Shown here in pieces: positions 35,101-44,011 of a DNA stretch of 64,000 nt (within the stretch, counting starts at the first letter, position 1; each line of letters begins with the position of its first letter). The position numbers and the translations under genes are program-made. Source of the stretch: JAJCYK01 sp965212195 (lineage in GTDB: Bacteria > Bacteroidota > Bacteroidia > Cytophagales > Cyclobacteriaceae). Location: positions 1,054,001-1,118,000 of the forward strand of contig CBDBUW010000010.1 of NCBI GenBank assembly GCA_965212195.1. The letters run 5' to 3'. The notes below the pieces were generated by a model. It ran no database searches. It was not told where the DNA came from and saw only the letters and a program-made list of their open reading frames with translations.

Positions 35101-35200
35101 GGTAAGTCAGTTTACTCAGGATCCTATTGCAAACTCTGTGGAGGTAACACCCTTCCCGAGCGCGCGTAGACTCATGTTCCACCTTAACATCGGCTTCTAA
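32183..35200 (+). CDS. SusC/RagA family TonB-dependent outer-membrane transporter
   Basis: The 1005-residue protein has a signal peptide (cleavage near GALAQ) and a carboxypeptidase-regulatory-like domain (TGEGLVGVNVIEKGTTNGTI). A TonB-box region (NLEEVVVTGLASSIKRS) follows, then the SusC plug motifs GAPGGGSAVQLRGISTI and PLYIIDGVYV, and a 22-strand barrel ending FHLNIGF. It imports a ligand captured by the SusD partner 19 bases downstream. No glycoside hydrolase, peptidase or regulator neighbours it, so the substrate cannot be guessed. Confidence 0.95.
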   Translation: MRGFYKLLQLVLLCTFSVQGALAQFTLSGTVKDAATGEGLVGVNVIEKGTTNGTITDIDGNYRVTLTQDNATLVFSSIGFISKEIVVNSSQSNLDMDLSEDVTNLEEVVVTGLASSIKRSNLANAVGTVSADELMGTTKAQTVDNALYGKLTGATIKANGGAPGGGSAVQLRGISTISNGNSQPLYIIDGVYVNNTSIQTGISSANGAGSGQSARLQDDISNRLADINPDDIESIEVLKGSSAAAIYGTRANAGVIIITTKRGTAGETKVTFDQELGFNKALNLVGFAPWDQQKIDDFFGGSAQRTSDLASGRDFDWEDEIYGETGFITNSSLTVSGGNDKTKFFINGSIKQEDGIIKNSGFDRYSIRANIDHKLSDKFDFSLSSNYLNTDTDRSFNGNQNGTGASFGYNLSFTPPYADLFPDENGIYGDNPYFSENPLALRDKATNNSKINRFIQAFSFNWNILQTDRSFLKFSIQGGLDYLNSNTFVHMPEDLQFQKNALNPGDVFEGKSDQLNTNLQAFLIYNTNVNTVNFNTQVGVVKLTEDRQGLIVRGQGLLNGQTNANTATVQTIFQQNDVTVRDVGIFAQEEINWEDKIIATLGVRLDKSTLNLDQGKYYVFPKASVAINLANFDFWNISNINQLKIRAAYGETGGLPTFTTTFTQLNNVFIGGTSGNTLSTSTVDPNLEPETAREIELGIDIGFLQGRGLLEFTYYDKDVLDLIEFLVPASSTGITQITTNAGDLQNTGFEIALSGSPVKTNNFEWFGRVNWWTNDTEITRWDVPPSTRGGFGAGLGTYLLEEGFSPTTIVGSPFNAEDNRFTIYGDSQPDFQLSFYNQISFLKNFEFSFVLHHSKGNDNINLSEFLWDLGGTAPDWNEFNLYANEPATLPNGDPNPLFEQNNGNGRVADWGNNGAGVWVQDASFWKLREVGLYYTFPSSTIQSAFKGYVEKIRVGVSGNQVWLSSDYRSYDPEVSQFTQDPIANSVEVTPFPSARRLMFHLNIGF

Positions 35201-35219
35201 GCATCAAAAGAGAAAAATT

Positions 35220-36599
35220 ATGAAAAGTAAAATATATAAATTCAGTTTGGCATTGATGCTGGTTGGCGCGGTTAGTGCGTGCGACTTTTTTGATCCCGAC
35301 GAGGTTACTAACCCCAACGCCGCGGATGCCTCAGTTATTGCAAGTGAAGCCACCCTGGTCCAGCTTCAAGCTTTAGTAGCGGGTCTGGAATCCCGGACAA
35401 GGTTGTACTTGGCCACCACTTCCAGATCATTGGGCTCATTCGGACGGGAGATGTTAGCTTATCGGGATTCCGATCCCAGGTTTACCACGGACTGGTTAGG
35501 GCGAGCTTTGCCTCCTGATCCTAACTTCTTTGCAGTGGGTAACACTTACAACGGTCCTTACCAATGTATTAAGCAAGCCAATGTGCTTATGGATGCTGCG
35601 GCGAACACCAGTGCGGTGGCCGGGGCTGAAATTAGTGGTATTAATGGATTTGCCAAAACTATTCAGGGCTATCAATACTTACCGCCGCTAATGACACAGT
35701 TCCAAAACGGTATCAGGATCGATGTTTCCGATCCTTTGGATCCAGGACCTTTCTTAGGATTTACGGAGGCACTGACCGCCGTAGGCAATCTGCTGGACGA
35801 CGCCCAGTCCGATCTCAATAATGCGGGTGGTTCTTTTGTGTTCGCCCTAACTTCGGGTTATGACGGTTTCAATTCCCCTGCAGGGATAGTTCAAGTGAAC
35901 CGTGCTATTAAAGCCAGAGTGGCGCTATATCAGCAAGATTGGCAAGAAGTGATTAATGCCTGCAATGCCTCCTTTATGGATATGGGAGGTGATATGGACA
36001 TAGGACCTGCACATACCTACGAAGGAGGCGATGGAACCTTATCCAATCCTTTCAACCCCTTCTTCTATCCTTTGGATCAGTTCTCCACACAAATTGAAGT
36101 GGTGCATCCAGGTGTGCTGGAAGATGTGGAGGCCGGTGACGCCAGAGCCAGCAAGTTCTTTGAGAGGTCTCCTGCCAACCACGTTTCTAATCAGGCCTTG
36201 CAGGAATATGTTGCTACTCACCAAGACGGAAGATGGTCCAGCAATACTCAAAATGTTCCCTACATTCGCAACGAGGAACTGATTTTGATGTATGCAGAAG
36301 CCAGTGCGCAATTGGGTAATACCACCGATGCCGTGGATGCCATCAACGTGGTGAGATCCAACGCAGGCCTTGCCGACTATGCGGGAGCTACGGACCTGAA
36401 CTCGCTGATCGATCAAATCTTATTTGAGCGGCGATATTCACTGTGGTTCGAACCACTGCCGCATCGATGGATCGACTTGAGAAGGTACAATCGACTGATT
36501 GAGTTAGAAGATGATTTCATCGCTTCCGATGAGTCAGTATTTGACCAGTTAGCTCGTCCTCAAGCTGAATTGAACTGGGATACTTTCTTTGGCAATTAA
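35220..36599 (+). CDS. SusD/RagB family nutrient-binding lipoprotein
   Basis: The 459-residue protein has a lipobox (GAVSACDFF) and the SusD helical fold. The signature IRNEELILMYAEASAQLGNT marks a TPR-like region, and ILFERRYSLWFEPLPHRWID is the C-terminal family motif. It covers the SusC transporter as a ligand-binding lid. It follows the SusC gene closely and ends before a strong terminator, so the pair is a two-gene operon. Confidence 0.94.
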   Translation: MKSKIYKFSLALMLVGAVSACDFFDPDEVTNPNAADASVIASEATLVQLQALVAGLESRTRLYLATTSRSLGSFGREMLAYRDSDPRFTTDWLGRALPPDPNFFAVGNTYNGPYQCIKQANVLMDAAANTSAVAGAEISGINGFAKTIQGYQYLPPLMTQFQNGIRIDVSDPLDPGPFLGFTEALTAVGNLLDDAQSDLNNAGGSFVFALTSGYDGFNSPAGIVQVNRAIKARVALYQQDWQEVINACNASFMDMGGDMDIGPAHTYEGGDGTLSNPFNPFFYPLDQFSTQIEVVHPGVLEDVEAGDARASKFFERSPANHVSNQALQEYVATHQDGRWSSNTQNVPYIRNEELILMYAEASAQLGNTTDAVDAINVVRSNAGLADYAGATDLNSLIDQILFERRYSLWFEPLPHRWIDLRRYNRLIELEDDFIASDESVFDQLARPQAELNWDTFFGN

Positions 36600-36619
36600 T
36601 TAAGCGACTTCTGAAATAA

Positions 36620-36650
36620 AAAAGGCCATCCATCTGGATGGCCTTTTTTA
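36620..36650 (+). terminator. intrinsic terminator of the SusCD operon
   Basis: GGCCATCC and GGATGGCC form a strong stem with a four-base loop, flanked by A and T runs. The A-run on the other side means it could act in both directions. Confidence 0.88.
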
Positions 36651-36788
36651 TAATCTTTGTAGTACTTTAAACCTTTGACCCAGCCTTCAGAAGACTTAAA
36701 AGACATTTTGTTCTTACTGACTCAGGTCTTGAGTTCATCTTTGTGGTCCCAGTTAAATTAATGGTTTTGTGGAAACTAGCTAAAGCAA

Positions 36789-37817
36789 CTAACCACTTAT
36801 ACAAAATTGCTCAAGAATGGCCGAACTACGCCGATCCCCTTGTTGCTGTCCATTAAGCCAAGTGCTACAGGCCTTCTCATGATCGCCTATGGCCTCATAG
36901 GCCTGTCCCAGGTAATAGAATAAATCCATGGGAGGGTTATTCTCAGTCATGGTTTGCGCTTGCTCCAGCAATTCAATGGTTTTCTCCGGTCTGTGGGATT
37001 TCAAATACCAAATAGCTTTATTGCGGTAAGCCCAAGGGTTGTTGGGGTCCAACAGCAGACTTTGGTTAATATATTGTTCTGCTTGTGGTAGACTATCCAT
37101 TCCCATATACACATAGCCCAGGTTATTAATTATGTAAGGCTCTTCAGGTTGGATGGCCAGGGCCCTTTTGATCCATTTTAACGCCTCTAACCAATCCGAA
37201 TCTTCCGTTAAAAGGAGCGCCTGGGTATTCATAGCCAGAGGATGAGAACTCCCCAAAGCCAGCGCCTTTTGTATATCGTATTGACTGCGTGAGTAATCAC
37301 CCCTATAGTAGTGAATATTCCCCCGGTTTATCCAAGCTTCAACATTGACAGTATCGATTTTCAATGATTGATCGAAAGACCTTAGCGCGGAATCCAGTCG
37401 ATTTTGTTGGTAATATATCTGACCCATCCGGAAATAAACCGCAGCGGAATCGTGGGTGGAGGATAATAAATGTAACTCTTCCAAAGCCGGCCTCCACAAG
37501 CCCTGCAACCACAAAGCTCTGGTGCGGTTAAAAGCCGCATCATAGTCACCTGGTTCCAGGCTTAATACCAGATCAAAATTCTTTAAAGCTTCCTGGAATT
37601 GGCTCAGCTCCATATAAGCAATCCCCCGGTTGTTGATGGCCGCAGTAAATTTGGGACTTTCCTTAATGATCTGGTCATATGCTTGGATAGCCATCACATA
37701 TCGACCTCGTTTGAGGGCAACATTGGCCTTAGTAAAATCATCCAGCAACTCCTGCTCGCTTTTCCCCCCCACACAACTCATCAGTAATATGGTAAGAAAG
37801 TATAAATACCACTTCAT
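36789..37817 (-). CDS. TPR lipoprotein
   Basis: The 342-residue product has a lipobox (LTILLMSC) and about eight TPR units covering the rest, for example AAINNRGIAYMELSQFQEAL, AYFRMGQIYYQQNRLDSAL (read as VYFRMGQIYYQQNRLDSAL), and YIINNLGYVYMGMDSLPQA. Such proteins are scaffolds; no partner is evident. It lies nine bases after the AarF gene, so it is in the operon that begins with the TetR gene at 39799. Confidence 0.85.
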   Translation of the reverse strand: MKWYLYFLTILLMSCVGGKSEQELLDDFTKANVALKRGRYVMAIQAYDQIIKESPKFTAAINNRGIAYMELSQFQEALKNFDLVLSLEPGDYDAAFNRTRALWLQGLWRPALEELHLLSSTHDSAAVYFRMGQIYYQQNRLDSALRSFDQSLKIDTVNVEAWINRGNIHYYRGDYSRSQYDIQKALALGSSHPLAMNTQALLLTEDSDWLEALKWIKRALAIQPEEPYIINNLGYVYMGMDSLPQAEQYINQSLLLDPNNPWAYRNKAIWYLKSHRPEKTIELLEQAQTMTENNPPMDLFYYLGQAYEAIGDHEKACSTWLNGQQQGDRRSSAILEQFCISG

Positions 37818-37826
37818 GGCCCAAAT

Positions 37827-39137
37827 TTAGGAATTCCCGGGAAGATATCGTTGGGTTTGTACTTTAGCACCCAGGTTGTGCAGCAAATAATACAGTCCAA
37901 AATAGGTGCGATTCAAATACAGCCCATGACGGGATCCGCGTCCGTGCTTGGAGTTTCGCATCTGAGGTGCTTTTGAAAGCTCCGAGCCCATTTCATAGAT
38001 CTCTTCGAAATATCCGGAATCGCTGAAATCAAAATATTCCTGGAAAAAGGGACGACCCAATAATTCAATGCTTTCCGTAAAGGTCCTTTCAAAGAACTCC
38101 CGATGTTGCGGTTCATCGTCCTGGTGTAAAAATCCCAACTCCAAAAACAGGCGTTCCCTCAAGTTAGGATGGTTCAGCTGTTGGGGATCCAGTAATTTGA
38201 AATAACTGTGATAGAAATCCTCAGGTAGTTCCTTGATGCAACCAAAATCAATAACCGCCACCTGTCCATCGTCCCGAACAATAAAATTACCGGGATGAGG
38301 ATCGGCGTGTAACTGTCGGAGATGATGGATCTGATATTGATAGAAATCCCACAAGGTTTGCCCAATTCTGTTGCGAGTCTCCTGGTCCGCGCCTTCCTCC
38401 AGCCATTCTTCCAGATGACAGCCTGGCTGCCAATCCATGGTGATGATCCTTTTACTGGACCATTGAGGATAGTAGGTGGGAAATACCAGGTTGTCCAGGT
38501 GGGCACAACGTTCCGACAGGTCTATAGATCTTTCCAGTTCAAGCTGATAATCTGTTTCCTCCAACAGCTTTTCTTCAACCTCCTTCATGTACTGCTGCAG
38601 ATCCTTAGGGTTCATCTTAAACAATGTTTTGGCAATGGGGTAAGCCATTTTGAGATCGGAGCTTACACTTTGGGCCACCCCCGGATATTGGATCTTTACT
38701 GCCAGAGTTTTGCCTTCTTTGGAAGCCCTGTGTACTTGACCAATGCTGGCGGCATTCACCGCATTCTTACTGAAGGTGTCAAAAAAATCAGATGGGCTAC
38801 AGCCTAACTCCTGACGAAAGGTGCGTACCACTAAAGGGTATGAAAGCGGAGGAGTCTGATAGTGAGCCTCAGAAAATTTCCGGAGATATTCCACAGGTAA
38901 GGCCTGCTTGTCCAGGCTGAGCATTTGCGCCACTTTTAGCACACTGCCTTTTAGCTCTGAAAGCGATTCAAAAATATCTTCAGCATTACTTTGATGTAAA
39001 TCGGTCTCATCATTGTCGCCGGTGAGCACCTTTTTGGTATAATGCTTCACATAATTTCCTCCTACCTTAGCTCCTGTTGCCAAAAACCGGGTAGCCCGTC
39101 TCACTTTGCCTGTAGGTATTTTTATTTGTTCCTTCAT
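37827..39137 (-). CDS. AarF/UbiB/ABC1 family protein kinase-like
   Basis: The 436-residue product shows the ABC1 family pattern. LKGSVLKVAQMLSLD is the family's N-terminal motif with KxAQ instead of the usual KxGQ. IGQVHRASKEGKTLAVKIQYPGV is the nucleotide-binding loop and lysine, and LHADPHPGNFIV followed by VAVIDFGCIKEL is the catalytic and metal-binding region. Relatives support quinone synthesis or lipid homeostasis. It follows a TetR-type gene by eight bases, an arrangement often seen in Bacteroidota. Confidence 0.9.
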   Translation of the reverse strand: MKEQIKIPTGKVRRATRFLATGAKVGGNYVKHYTKKVLTGDNDETDLHQSNAEDIFESLSELKGSVLKVAQMLSLDKQALPVEYLRKFSEAHYQTPPLSYPLVVRTFRQELGCSPSDFFDTFSKNAVNAASIGQVHRASKEGKTLAVKIQYPGVAQSVSSDLKMAYPIAKTLFKMNPKDLQQYMKEVEEKLLEETDYQLELERSIDLSERCAHLDNLVFPTYYPQWSSKRIITMDWQPGCHLEEWLEEGADQETRNRIGQTLWDFYQYQIHHLRQLHADPHPGNFIVRDDGQVAVIDFGCIKELPEDFYHSYFKLLDPQQLNHPNLRERLFLELGFLHQDDEPQHREFFERTFTESIELLGRPFFQEYFDFSDSGYFEEIYEMGSELSKAPQMRNSKHGRGSRHGLYLNRTYFGLYYLLHNLGAKVQTQRYLPGNS

Positions 39138-39145
39138 ATCTCAGT

Positions 39146-39799
39146 TTATTTAGACCACCAAGTCTGGTACAGAAATTTACCCATCCCTGCCAGTGAATCC
39201 AGAGCATTTTGCCCAAGTAAATCGAAACTCAGGTTTACCGCCTTCTCGATGGCGGCATCCGTTTGTGTCTTGTCTTGACTGTGGTCTCTTTTCCAGTACA
39301 TGATCACAAAATGACATTGCAACCACAAAATATGTTTGTAGTATTCCGTAAAGGGAACACGATCCAGCATAGATTGTTCCTGGATAGCCTCCCCTACCAG
39401 CTGCTCTATAAAAATCAAATAGGATTGCCGGAACCGCCGTAGGCAACCACCGGAAAAAGCCGGCAATAATCCTTTATCCAACATTAAAATACTGGCATGC
39501 CTATACCGATCCAATACTTCCAGAAAGGTGAAATAGAAACTAAGCAATTTTTCCCTGGCAGTAAACTGTGCATAATGTTCGTCGTTTAGCAGAGCATCCT
39601 CAGTTTGTTCAAAAAATCCCATCCATATCTCTTGTTCCAGATCATCAATATCTTGGTACAGTTGGTAAAAATCTTGGTCGTTCTTGCCAATAGCGTCGGT
39701 GAATTGATATACCCACAGGGGAGCCTGGTCATCCTCTTTTAGATAATCCAGGTACCAGTTTATCCACTGCTCTTTAGCCTTTACTTTCGATGACTGCAT
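39146..39799 (-). CDS. TetR-family-like regulator
   Basis: The 217-residue, all-helical product has an N-terminal part compatible with a TetR DNA-binding domain (LWVYQFTDAIGKNDQDFYQL, then DIDDLEQEIW) and a ligand-binding C-terminal bundle. The usual TetR helix-turn-helix signature is divergent, so the family call rests on pattern and on linkage to the AarF gene eight bases downstream, which it may control. Confidence 0.7.
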   Translation of the reverse strand: MQSSKVKAKEQWINWYLDYLKEDDQAPLWVYQFTDAIGKNDQDFYQLYQDIDDLEQEIWMGFFEQTEDALLNDEHYAQFTAREKLLSFYFTFLEVLDRYRHASILMLDKGLLPAFSGGCLRRFRQSYLIFIEQLVGEAIQEQSMLDRVPFTEYYKHILWLQCHFVIMYWKRDHSQDKTQTDAAIEKAVNLSFDLLGQNALDSLAGMGKFLYQTWWSK

Positions 39800-39919
39800 A
39801 TTCAGATGTTTCGATCATCATATTAAACTGATTCTAGCCACAAAAGATTTGTCTTTTGGCAAAAATTTATGGCCCTCCGAAAGGGGAAATGACGTACCTT
39901 TATAAAAAATTACCGGCCC

Positions 39920-40546
39920 TTGCATTTGAAACACAGTAAAGAGGAGATAGCTAACTACCTGACCCACGGTTTTGGGCTATGGCTGTCTATGGTAGGGTTT
40001 GTGGTTTTGCTTCGTTTGGTTTTGCACGAGCCGGATTTCTGGAGACAAACCTCATTTATAGTTTACGGGATTTCCGTGATGTTACTATTTGGGGCCTCAA
40101 CCTTTTATCATGTTTCTTTAAAACCCGCCACCAAGAAAGTTCTTCGCATAATAGATCATATCGCCGTCTACATCCTGATAGCGGGCACCTATACGCCATT
40201 TCTACTACTACCCCTGCGTGGCAACTGGGGCTGGACTTTATTGATCATCGTATGGGGATTAGCAATAGCAGGTGCTTGTTTCAAATTATGGTTTACTGGA
40301 AAATTCAGAAAACTATCCACGGCGATTTACCTGGGAATGGGCTGGTTGATCATTGTGGCGGTGAAGCCTATGATTGAATTTGTCCCCAACGGGAGTTTGG
40401 GATGGCTGTTGGCCGGTGGGTTGTTTTATAGTTTTGGAGTGATCTTCTACAATTGGAATAAACTTCGTTATAATCACGCACTGTGGCATTTATTTGTCTT
40501 AGCTGGCAGCTGTTGTCATTTTCTTTCCATTACCCTGTATCTATAG
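39920..40546 (+). CDS. Hemolysin III / PAQR family membrane protein
   Basis: The 208-residue protein has seven transmembrane helices and the family residues. The N-terminus is KEEIANYLTHGFGLWLS, the motif STFYHVS is in helix 2, DHIAVYILIAGTYTPF is in helix 3, and the C-terminal HALWHLFVLAGSCCHF supplies the last metal-site histidines. Members are zinc-dependent hydrolase-like membrane proteins; the bacterial role is poorly known. The start is a TTG (39920 or 39926), since no ATG precedes the conserved part. Confidence 0.9.
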   Translation: MHLKHSKEEIANYLTHGFGLWLSMVGFVVLLRLVLHEPDFWRQTSFIVYGISVMLLFGASTFYHVSLKPATKKVLRIIDHIAVYILIAGTYTPFLLLPLRGNWGWTLLIIVWGLAIAGACFKLWFTGKFRKLSTAIYLGMGWLIIVAVKPMIEFVPNGSLGWLLAGGLFYSFGVIFYNWNKLRYNHALWHLFVLAGSCCHFLSITLYL

Positions 40547-40614
40547 GCGTTTTCATAATTTTTACGTGTTTTTCCTGCCGGATAAACTTATATTTAATAT
40601 TCCATGAAGACGCC

Positions 40615-41325
40615 ATGAGGAAATTCAATATCATCTTGCTCTTGCTGTTTCCAGGGTCTATTTGCGCACAAACCCAAGAACTTCGCATAGATCCTACCCG
40701 AGTCTATGAAAACAGCAATGGCATCCTTTTTGAGCTCAAACCTCGTCCATCCAACCCCAGTGCGCAGTACTATTATATTGAAAAGGAATACCGCTCCGGA
40801 GATATTTACTTGAAAAACGGCAATGCTATCAGGAACTTGCCTATGAGGTACGATATCATGCGTAATCGCATGGAAATCGTTTTTGACCAGGAGATAAAAG
40901 TTTTGTATGCCAGCCGCATTGACAGTTTTCAATGGTTCAATACTACCAACGTGGGAATATCAAAATTCACCAGGTGTAAAAATTATCCGGTGGATCCAGA
41001 TATGAAAGGGTTTCTGCAGATCCTAGCAGATGGACCGCTAACCCTAGCCTCTTATACCTATCTGAAAGTTTATCCTGCTACCAGCAGTGTGGCTTTGTCG
41101 GGGAGCCACCGGGAGCATAACATTTTCAAGAAAGAGGACTTTTTTATTATCAAAGGCCAGGAAATACTGGGGTTCCCAAAAAAGCGAAAACAAGCTATGC
41201 TTATGATGGCCGATCACAAAGATCAAATAAAGCGCTTCATTCGATCACAGGGGCTGGTATTTTCACGAAAACAAGATCTTATTAGGATCTTTAAGCAGTA
41301 CAATTCCTTGAAATCCACGAGTTAA
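40615..41325 (+). CDS. Secreted hypothetical protein, 236 residues
   Basis: The start is the ATG at 40615, which gives a clear signal peptide (FNIILLLLFPGSICAQ); the longer open frame overlaps the hemolysin III gene. The mature part has repeated beta strands (SGDIYLKNGNAIRNLPMRYD, then RMEIVFDQEIKVL) and a basic C-terminal tail (SRKQDLIRIFKQYN). No family name can be given, though this layout is common in Bacteroidota. Its stop overlaps the next ATG by one base. Confidence 0.72.
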   Translation: MRKFNIILLLLFPGSICAQTQELRIDPTRVYENSNGILFELKPRPSNPSAQYYYIEKEYRSGDIYLKNGNAIRNLPMRYDIMRNRMEIVFDQEIKVLYASRIDSFQWFNTTNVGISKFTRCKNYPVDPDMKGFLQILADGPLTLASYTYLKVYPATSSVALSGSHREHNIFKKEDFFIIKGQEILGFPKKRKQAMLMMADHKDQIKRFIRSQGLVFSRKQDLIRIFKQYNSLKSTS

Positions 41326-42008
41326 TGAGTGATAACCAAATGATCAATGGCTTCCCGCATATACCCTATGCCCGTGAATCCTATTCCCCAGAAGAAATGA
41401 TTCAGCGTGCACAACAATACTATCAGTGGCTGGATCAAAGACGTACCGTACGGGACATCAGCAATAAACCCGTTTCCAGGGAGGTCATAGAACAGATGGT
41501 ATCCGCAGCCTCCAGTGCCCCCTCCGGAGCCCACAAGCAACCCTGGACCTTTTGCCTGGTGTCGGACTCTTCCATAAAAAAGGAGATCCGAAAGGCTGCC
41601 GAAGAAGAGGAGTACCAAAGCTATCATGGGCGTATGAGTGACCGTTGGCTGCAGGATCTGCAGGCTATCGGTACCGATTGGCATAAGCCCTTCTTAGAAG
41701 AAGCTCCCTGGTTGATCATAGTCTTTAAGAAAGTCTACGAGCTGGAAGATGGGGAGAAATACAATAATTACTACGTAAATGAATCCGTGGGTTTAGCCTG
41801 CGGGTTTTTGTTGACCGCCATTCATCACGCGGGGTTAGTGGCACTAACTCATACTCCCAGCCCTATGAACTTTCTCAGTAAGATCCTGGATCGGCCAGCC
41901 AATGAACGCCCTTATCTTTTGATCCCAGTGGGTTACCCCAAGGTTGAAGCCTTAGTTCCGGACCTACAACGAAAAAGCCTATCGGAAGTGGCGGTATTTT
42001 TTGAGTAA
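41325..42008 (+). CDS. Iodotyrosine-deiminase-like nitroreductase family flavoprotein
   Basis: The 227-residue product is a nitroreductase-fold FMN protein. RRTVRDISNKPVSREVIEQM and SAPSGAHKQPWTF are the FMN-binding parts. The segment EEEEYQSYHGRMSDRWLQDL, with Glu, Tyr and later Lys in VIVFKKVY-like order (IIVFKKVY), matches the substrate lid of iodotyrosine deiminases, and VGYPKVEALVPDLQRKSL is the shared tail. A dehalogenase role is therefore likely. Its stop directly abuts the stop of the convergent CtlX gene. Confidence 0.88.
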   Translation: MSDNQMINGFPHIPYARESYSPEEMIQRAQQYYQWLDQRRTVRDISNKPVSREVIEQMVSAASSAPSGAHKQPWTFCLVSDSSIKKEIRKAAEEEEYQSYHGRMSDRWLQDLQAIGTDWHKPFLEEAPWLIIVFKKVYELEDGEKYNNYYVNESVGLACGFLLTAIHHAGLVALTHTPSPMNFLSKILDRPANERPYLLIPVGYPKVEALVPDLQRKSLSEVAVFFE

Positions 42009-42944
42009 TTAATCCCGGGTCAGGAAAATCCCCGCCATCATGCAACGCATACTACCACCACCATACTTTTCGATAGTGGGGATATCTACAGAAACGATCT
42101 TGGAGTACTGCTCCAAGGTAACAATCTGCTTCTCCCTGAGACTCTGGTGAGCCGATTGCGACATGATGATCAATGAAACACCCTTCTGATCCCTTACCTC
42201 CATCATATTTCCAGCAAAAGCCGACATCTGCGCGTAGTCAATGTCTACAATTTCGTGACCGGTTGATTCCAGACTTTGGACCACTTTGTTGCGGTCTGCT
42301 TCATCTCTGATAGCATTCAGACATACCACCGCATACTTACTGGCCACACACATCAATACATTGGTATGATAGATATCCTGACCATTTTCATCAACAGCCC
42401 GAAAATGACAACAGGAACAGTCCAAAATTTGGCAAACTTTTTCCAACAACTGCAAATGTGTCCTTGGCGAAATGTTGGCATAGCATATCTTGTGCTGATA
42501 ATCTATCACCATACTACCTGTACCCTCCAAAAACAGCCCTTGACTCTCATAGTGGGATAAATCGATGATATCACTTACCACAAACCCGTATTTTTTGTCC
42601 AGAGCTGTAATAAAGTCGATGCGGCGTTCGGCCCGACGGCTGGGTGCCAGCATGGGATACAGAATGACTTTGCCGTCCTCATGAAAACTCACCCAATTGT
42701 TGGGGAAAACCTCATCGGTGGTCTCAAATGCGTCATTTGGTGTAAAGTCAATAACTTCAACATCATGCTGTCTTAGACGTTTCAAACAAGCTTCAAACTC
42801 TTGATTGGAAGCTTTTCTGATACCTTCCACGTTCTCTTTTCCATGAGCCTGTTGGAAAGCGTTGGAAGATGCGGTCTCTTCGTTGTATGCAAAATGTAGG
42901 GGCCTGACCATCATAATGGCCTGGGGAGCTTGATTGTCCATCAT
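42009..42944 (-). CDS. ctlX: Citrulline/arginine deiminase-related hydrolase (CtlX type)
   Basis: The 311-residue product is an amidinotransferase-fold enzyme: MMVRPLHFAYNEET at the start, DEVFPNNWVSFHEDGK around the guanidine-binding site, FLEGTGSMVID, and YHTNVLMCVA with the catalytic His, then the catalytic Cys near the end (GGGSMRCMM). This layout matches CtlX, a citrulline hydrolase, but arginine deiminase-like activity cannot be excluded. The second Met (42941) is an equally good start. The gene lies 47 bases behind aroF. Confidence 0.8.
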   Translation of the reverse strand: MMDNQAPQAIMMVRPLHFAYNEETASSNAFQQAHGKENVEGIRKASNQEFEACLKRLRQHDVEVIDFTPNDAFETTDEVFPNNWVSFHEDGKVILYPMLAPSRRAERRIDFITALDKKYGFVVSDIIDLSHYESQGLFLEGTGSMVIDYQHKICYANISPRTHLQLLEKVCQILDCSCCHFRAVDENGQDIYHTNVLMCVASKYAVVCLNAIRDEADRNKVVQSLESTGHEIVDIDYAQMSAFAGNMMEVRDQKGVSLIIMSQSAHQSLREKQIVTLEQYSKIVSVDIPTIEKYGGGSMRCMMAGIFLTRD

Positions 42945-42991
42945 GGTAGCCTTCTGATTTTAGAATGCTCACTAAATTAGCTAAATAGATA

Positions 42992-44011
42992 CTAATTCAG
43001 CAGTAATTCCTTGCGCAATTTAAATACCTCTCGCAAGCCACTTGCCAGCTTTTTAGATTGACTAAAGTTTAAGGTTTGCTGACCATCGGAGAAAGCCTTG
43101 TGAGGGATCTCATGAGTTTCATAGATAACGCCATCGGCACCGGCCATCACACTGGCTAGAGCTATAGACGGTACGTAGTCCCGTATACCAATACCATGAG
43201 AAGGATCTGCTATTACCGGCAAATGGGTCTTTTCTTTGAGTATGGGGATCGCATTAATATCGAAAGTATTACGGCTTGACGTTTCGTAGGTTCTAATCCC
43301 TCTCTCACACAGGATAAGCTTTTCGTTTCCCCCGGAAAAAACATACTCTGCAGAATAAAGCAGCTCGTCAATGGTTCCGGAAATTCCTCTCTTTATCATT
43401 ACGGGTTTATCAACTTTACCCAATTCGTCTAAAAGGGTGAAGTTTTGGGTATTGCGGGCACCTACCTGGTAAATGTCCACATAGTCGTACATATCGGCGA
43501 TTTGAGCCTCGCGCATTACCTCAGAAATAATCTTTATACCCGCTTCCCGGGCAATTTTGTGCCATAGCTTAAGCCCATCAAGTCCCAGCCCCCGGAAAGA
43601 GTATGGGGAACTTCGTGGTTTATAAACCCCACCCCTCATGATTTGTATTCCGGAGTCCACCAAATGATCAACAGTTTTTCGGATTTGATCCTCGTCCTCG
43701 ATGGAACAGGGTCCCGCCATTAAACTCAGGGAGCCTTTGCTGATTGTCACGCCGTCGCCTAGATCTACTGTAGTGGGATCCACTTTCCACTTTCTGGAGA
43801 CCAGCTTATAGCTGTCGGAGACCTTATGGATGTCTTTTACCCCGGGCATAAATCCCACTGTTCGTATATCGAATTCCCGTTTACCTATCCCTACTAAGTA
43901 AGATCCTTTTTGAGTAGTTACCTGTTTGGTCTTGTACGATATCTTATTCATAAAATCTTGTAGATCCTGCAATTCCTGGGAGGAGACTTCTGGTTGTAGT
44001 TGAATGATCAT
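42992..44011 (-). CDS. aroF: DAHP synthase with N-terminal regulatory domain, in the trp operon
   Basis: The 339-residue enzyme condenses phosphoenolpyruvate and erythrose 4-phosphate, the first step of the shikimate pathway. An N-terminal ferredoxin-like domain of about 70 residues (feedback-sensing in relatives) precedes the barrel. Active-site motifs are LMAGPCSIED, RGGVYKPRSSPYSFRGLG, PVMIKRGI and PVIADPSHGIG. It is the last gene of the trp operon and overlaps trpA by four bases, so precursor supply is co-regulated with tryptophan synthesis. Confidence 0.93.
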   Translation of the reverse strand: MIIQLQPEVSSQELQDLQDFMNKISYKTKQVTTQKGSYLVGIGKREFDIRTVGFMPGVKDIHKVSDSYKLVSRKWKVDPTTVDLGDGVTISKGSLSLMAGPCSIEDEDQIRKTVDHLVDSGIQIMRGGVYKPRSSPYSFRGLGLDGLKLWHKIAREAGIKIISEVMREAQIADMYDYVDIYQVGARNTQNFTLLDELGKVDKPVMIKRGISGTIDELLYSAEYVFSGGNEKLILCERGIRTYETSSRNTFDINAIPILKEKTHLPVIADPSHGIGIRDYVPSIALASVMAGADGVIYETHEIPHKAFSDGQQTLNFSQSKKLASGLREVFKLRKELLLN

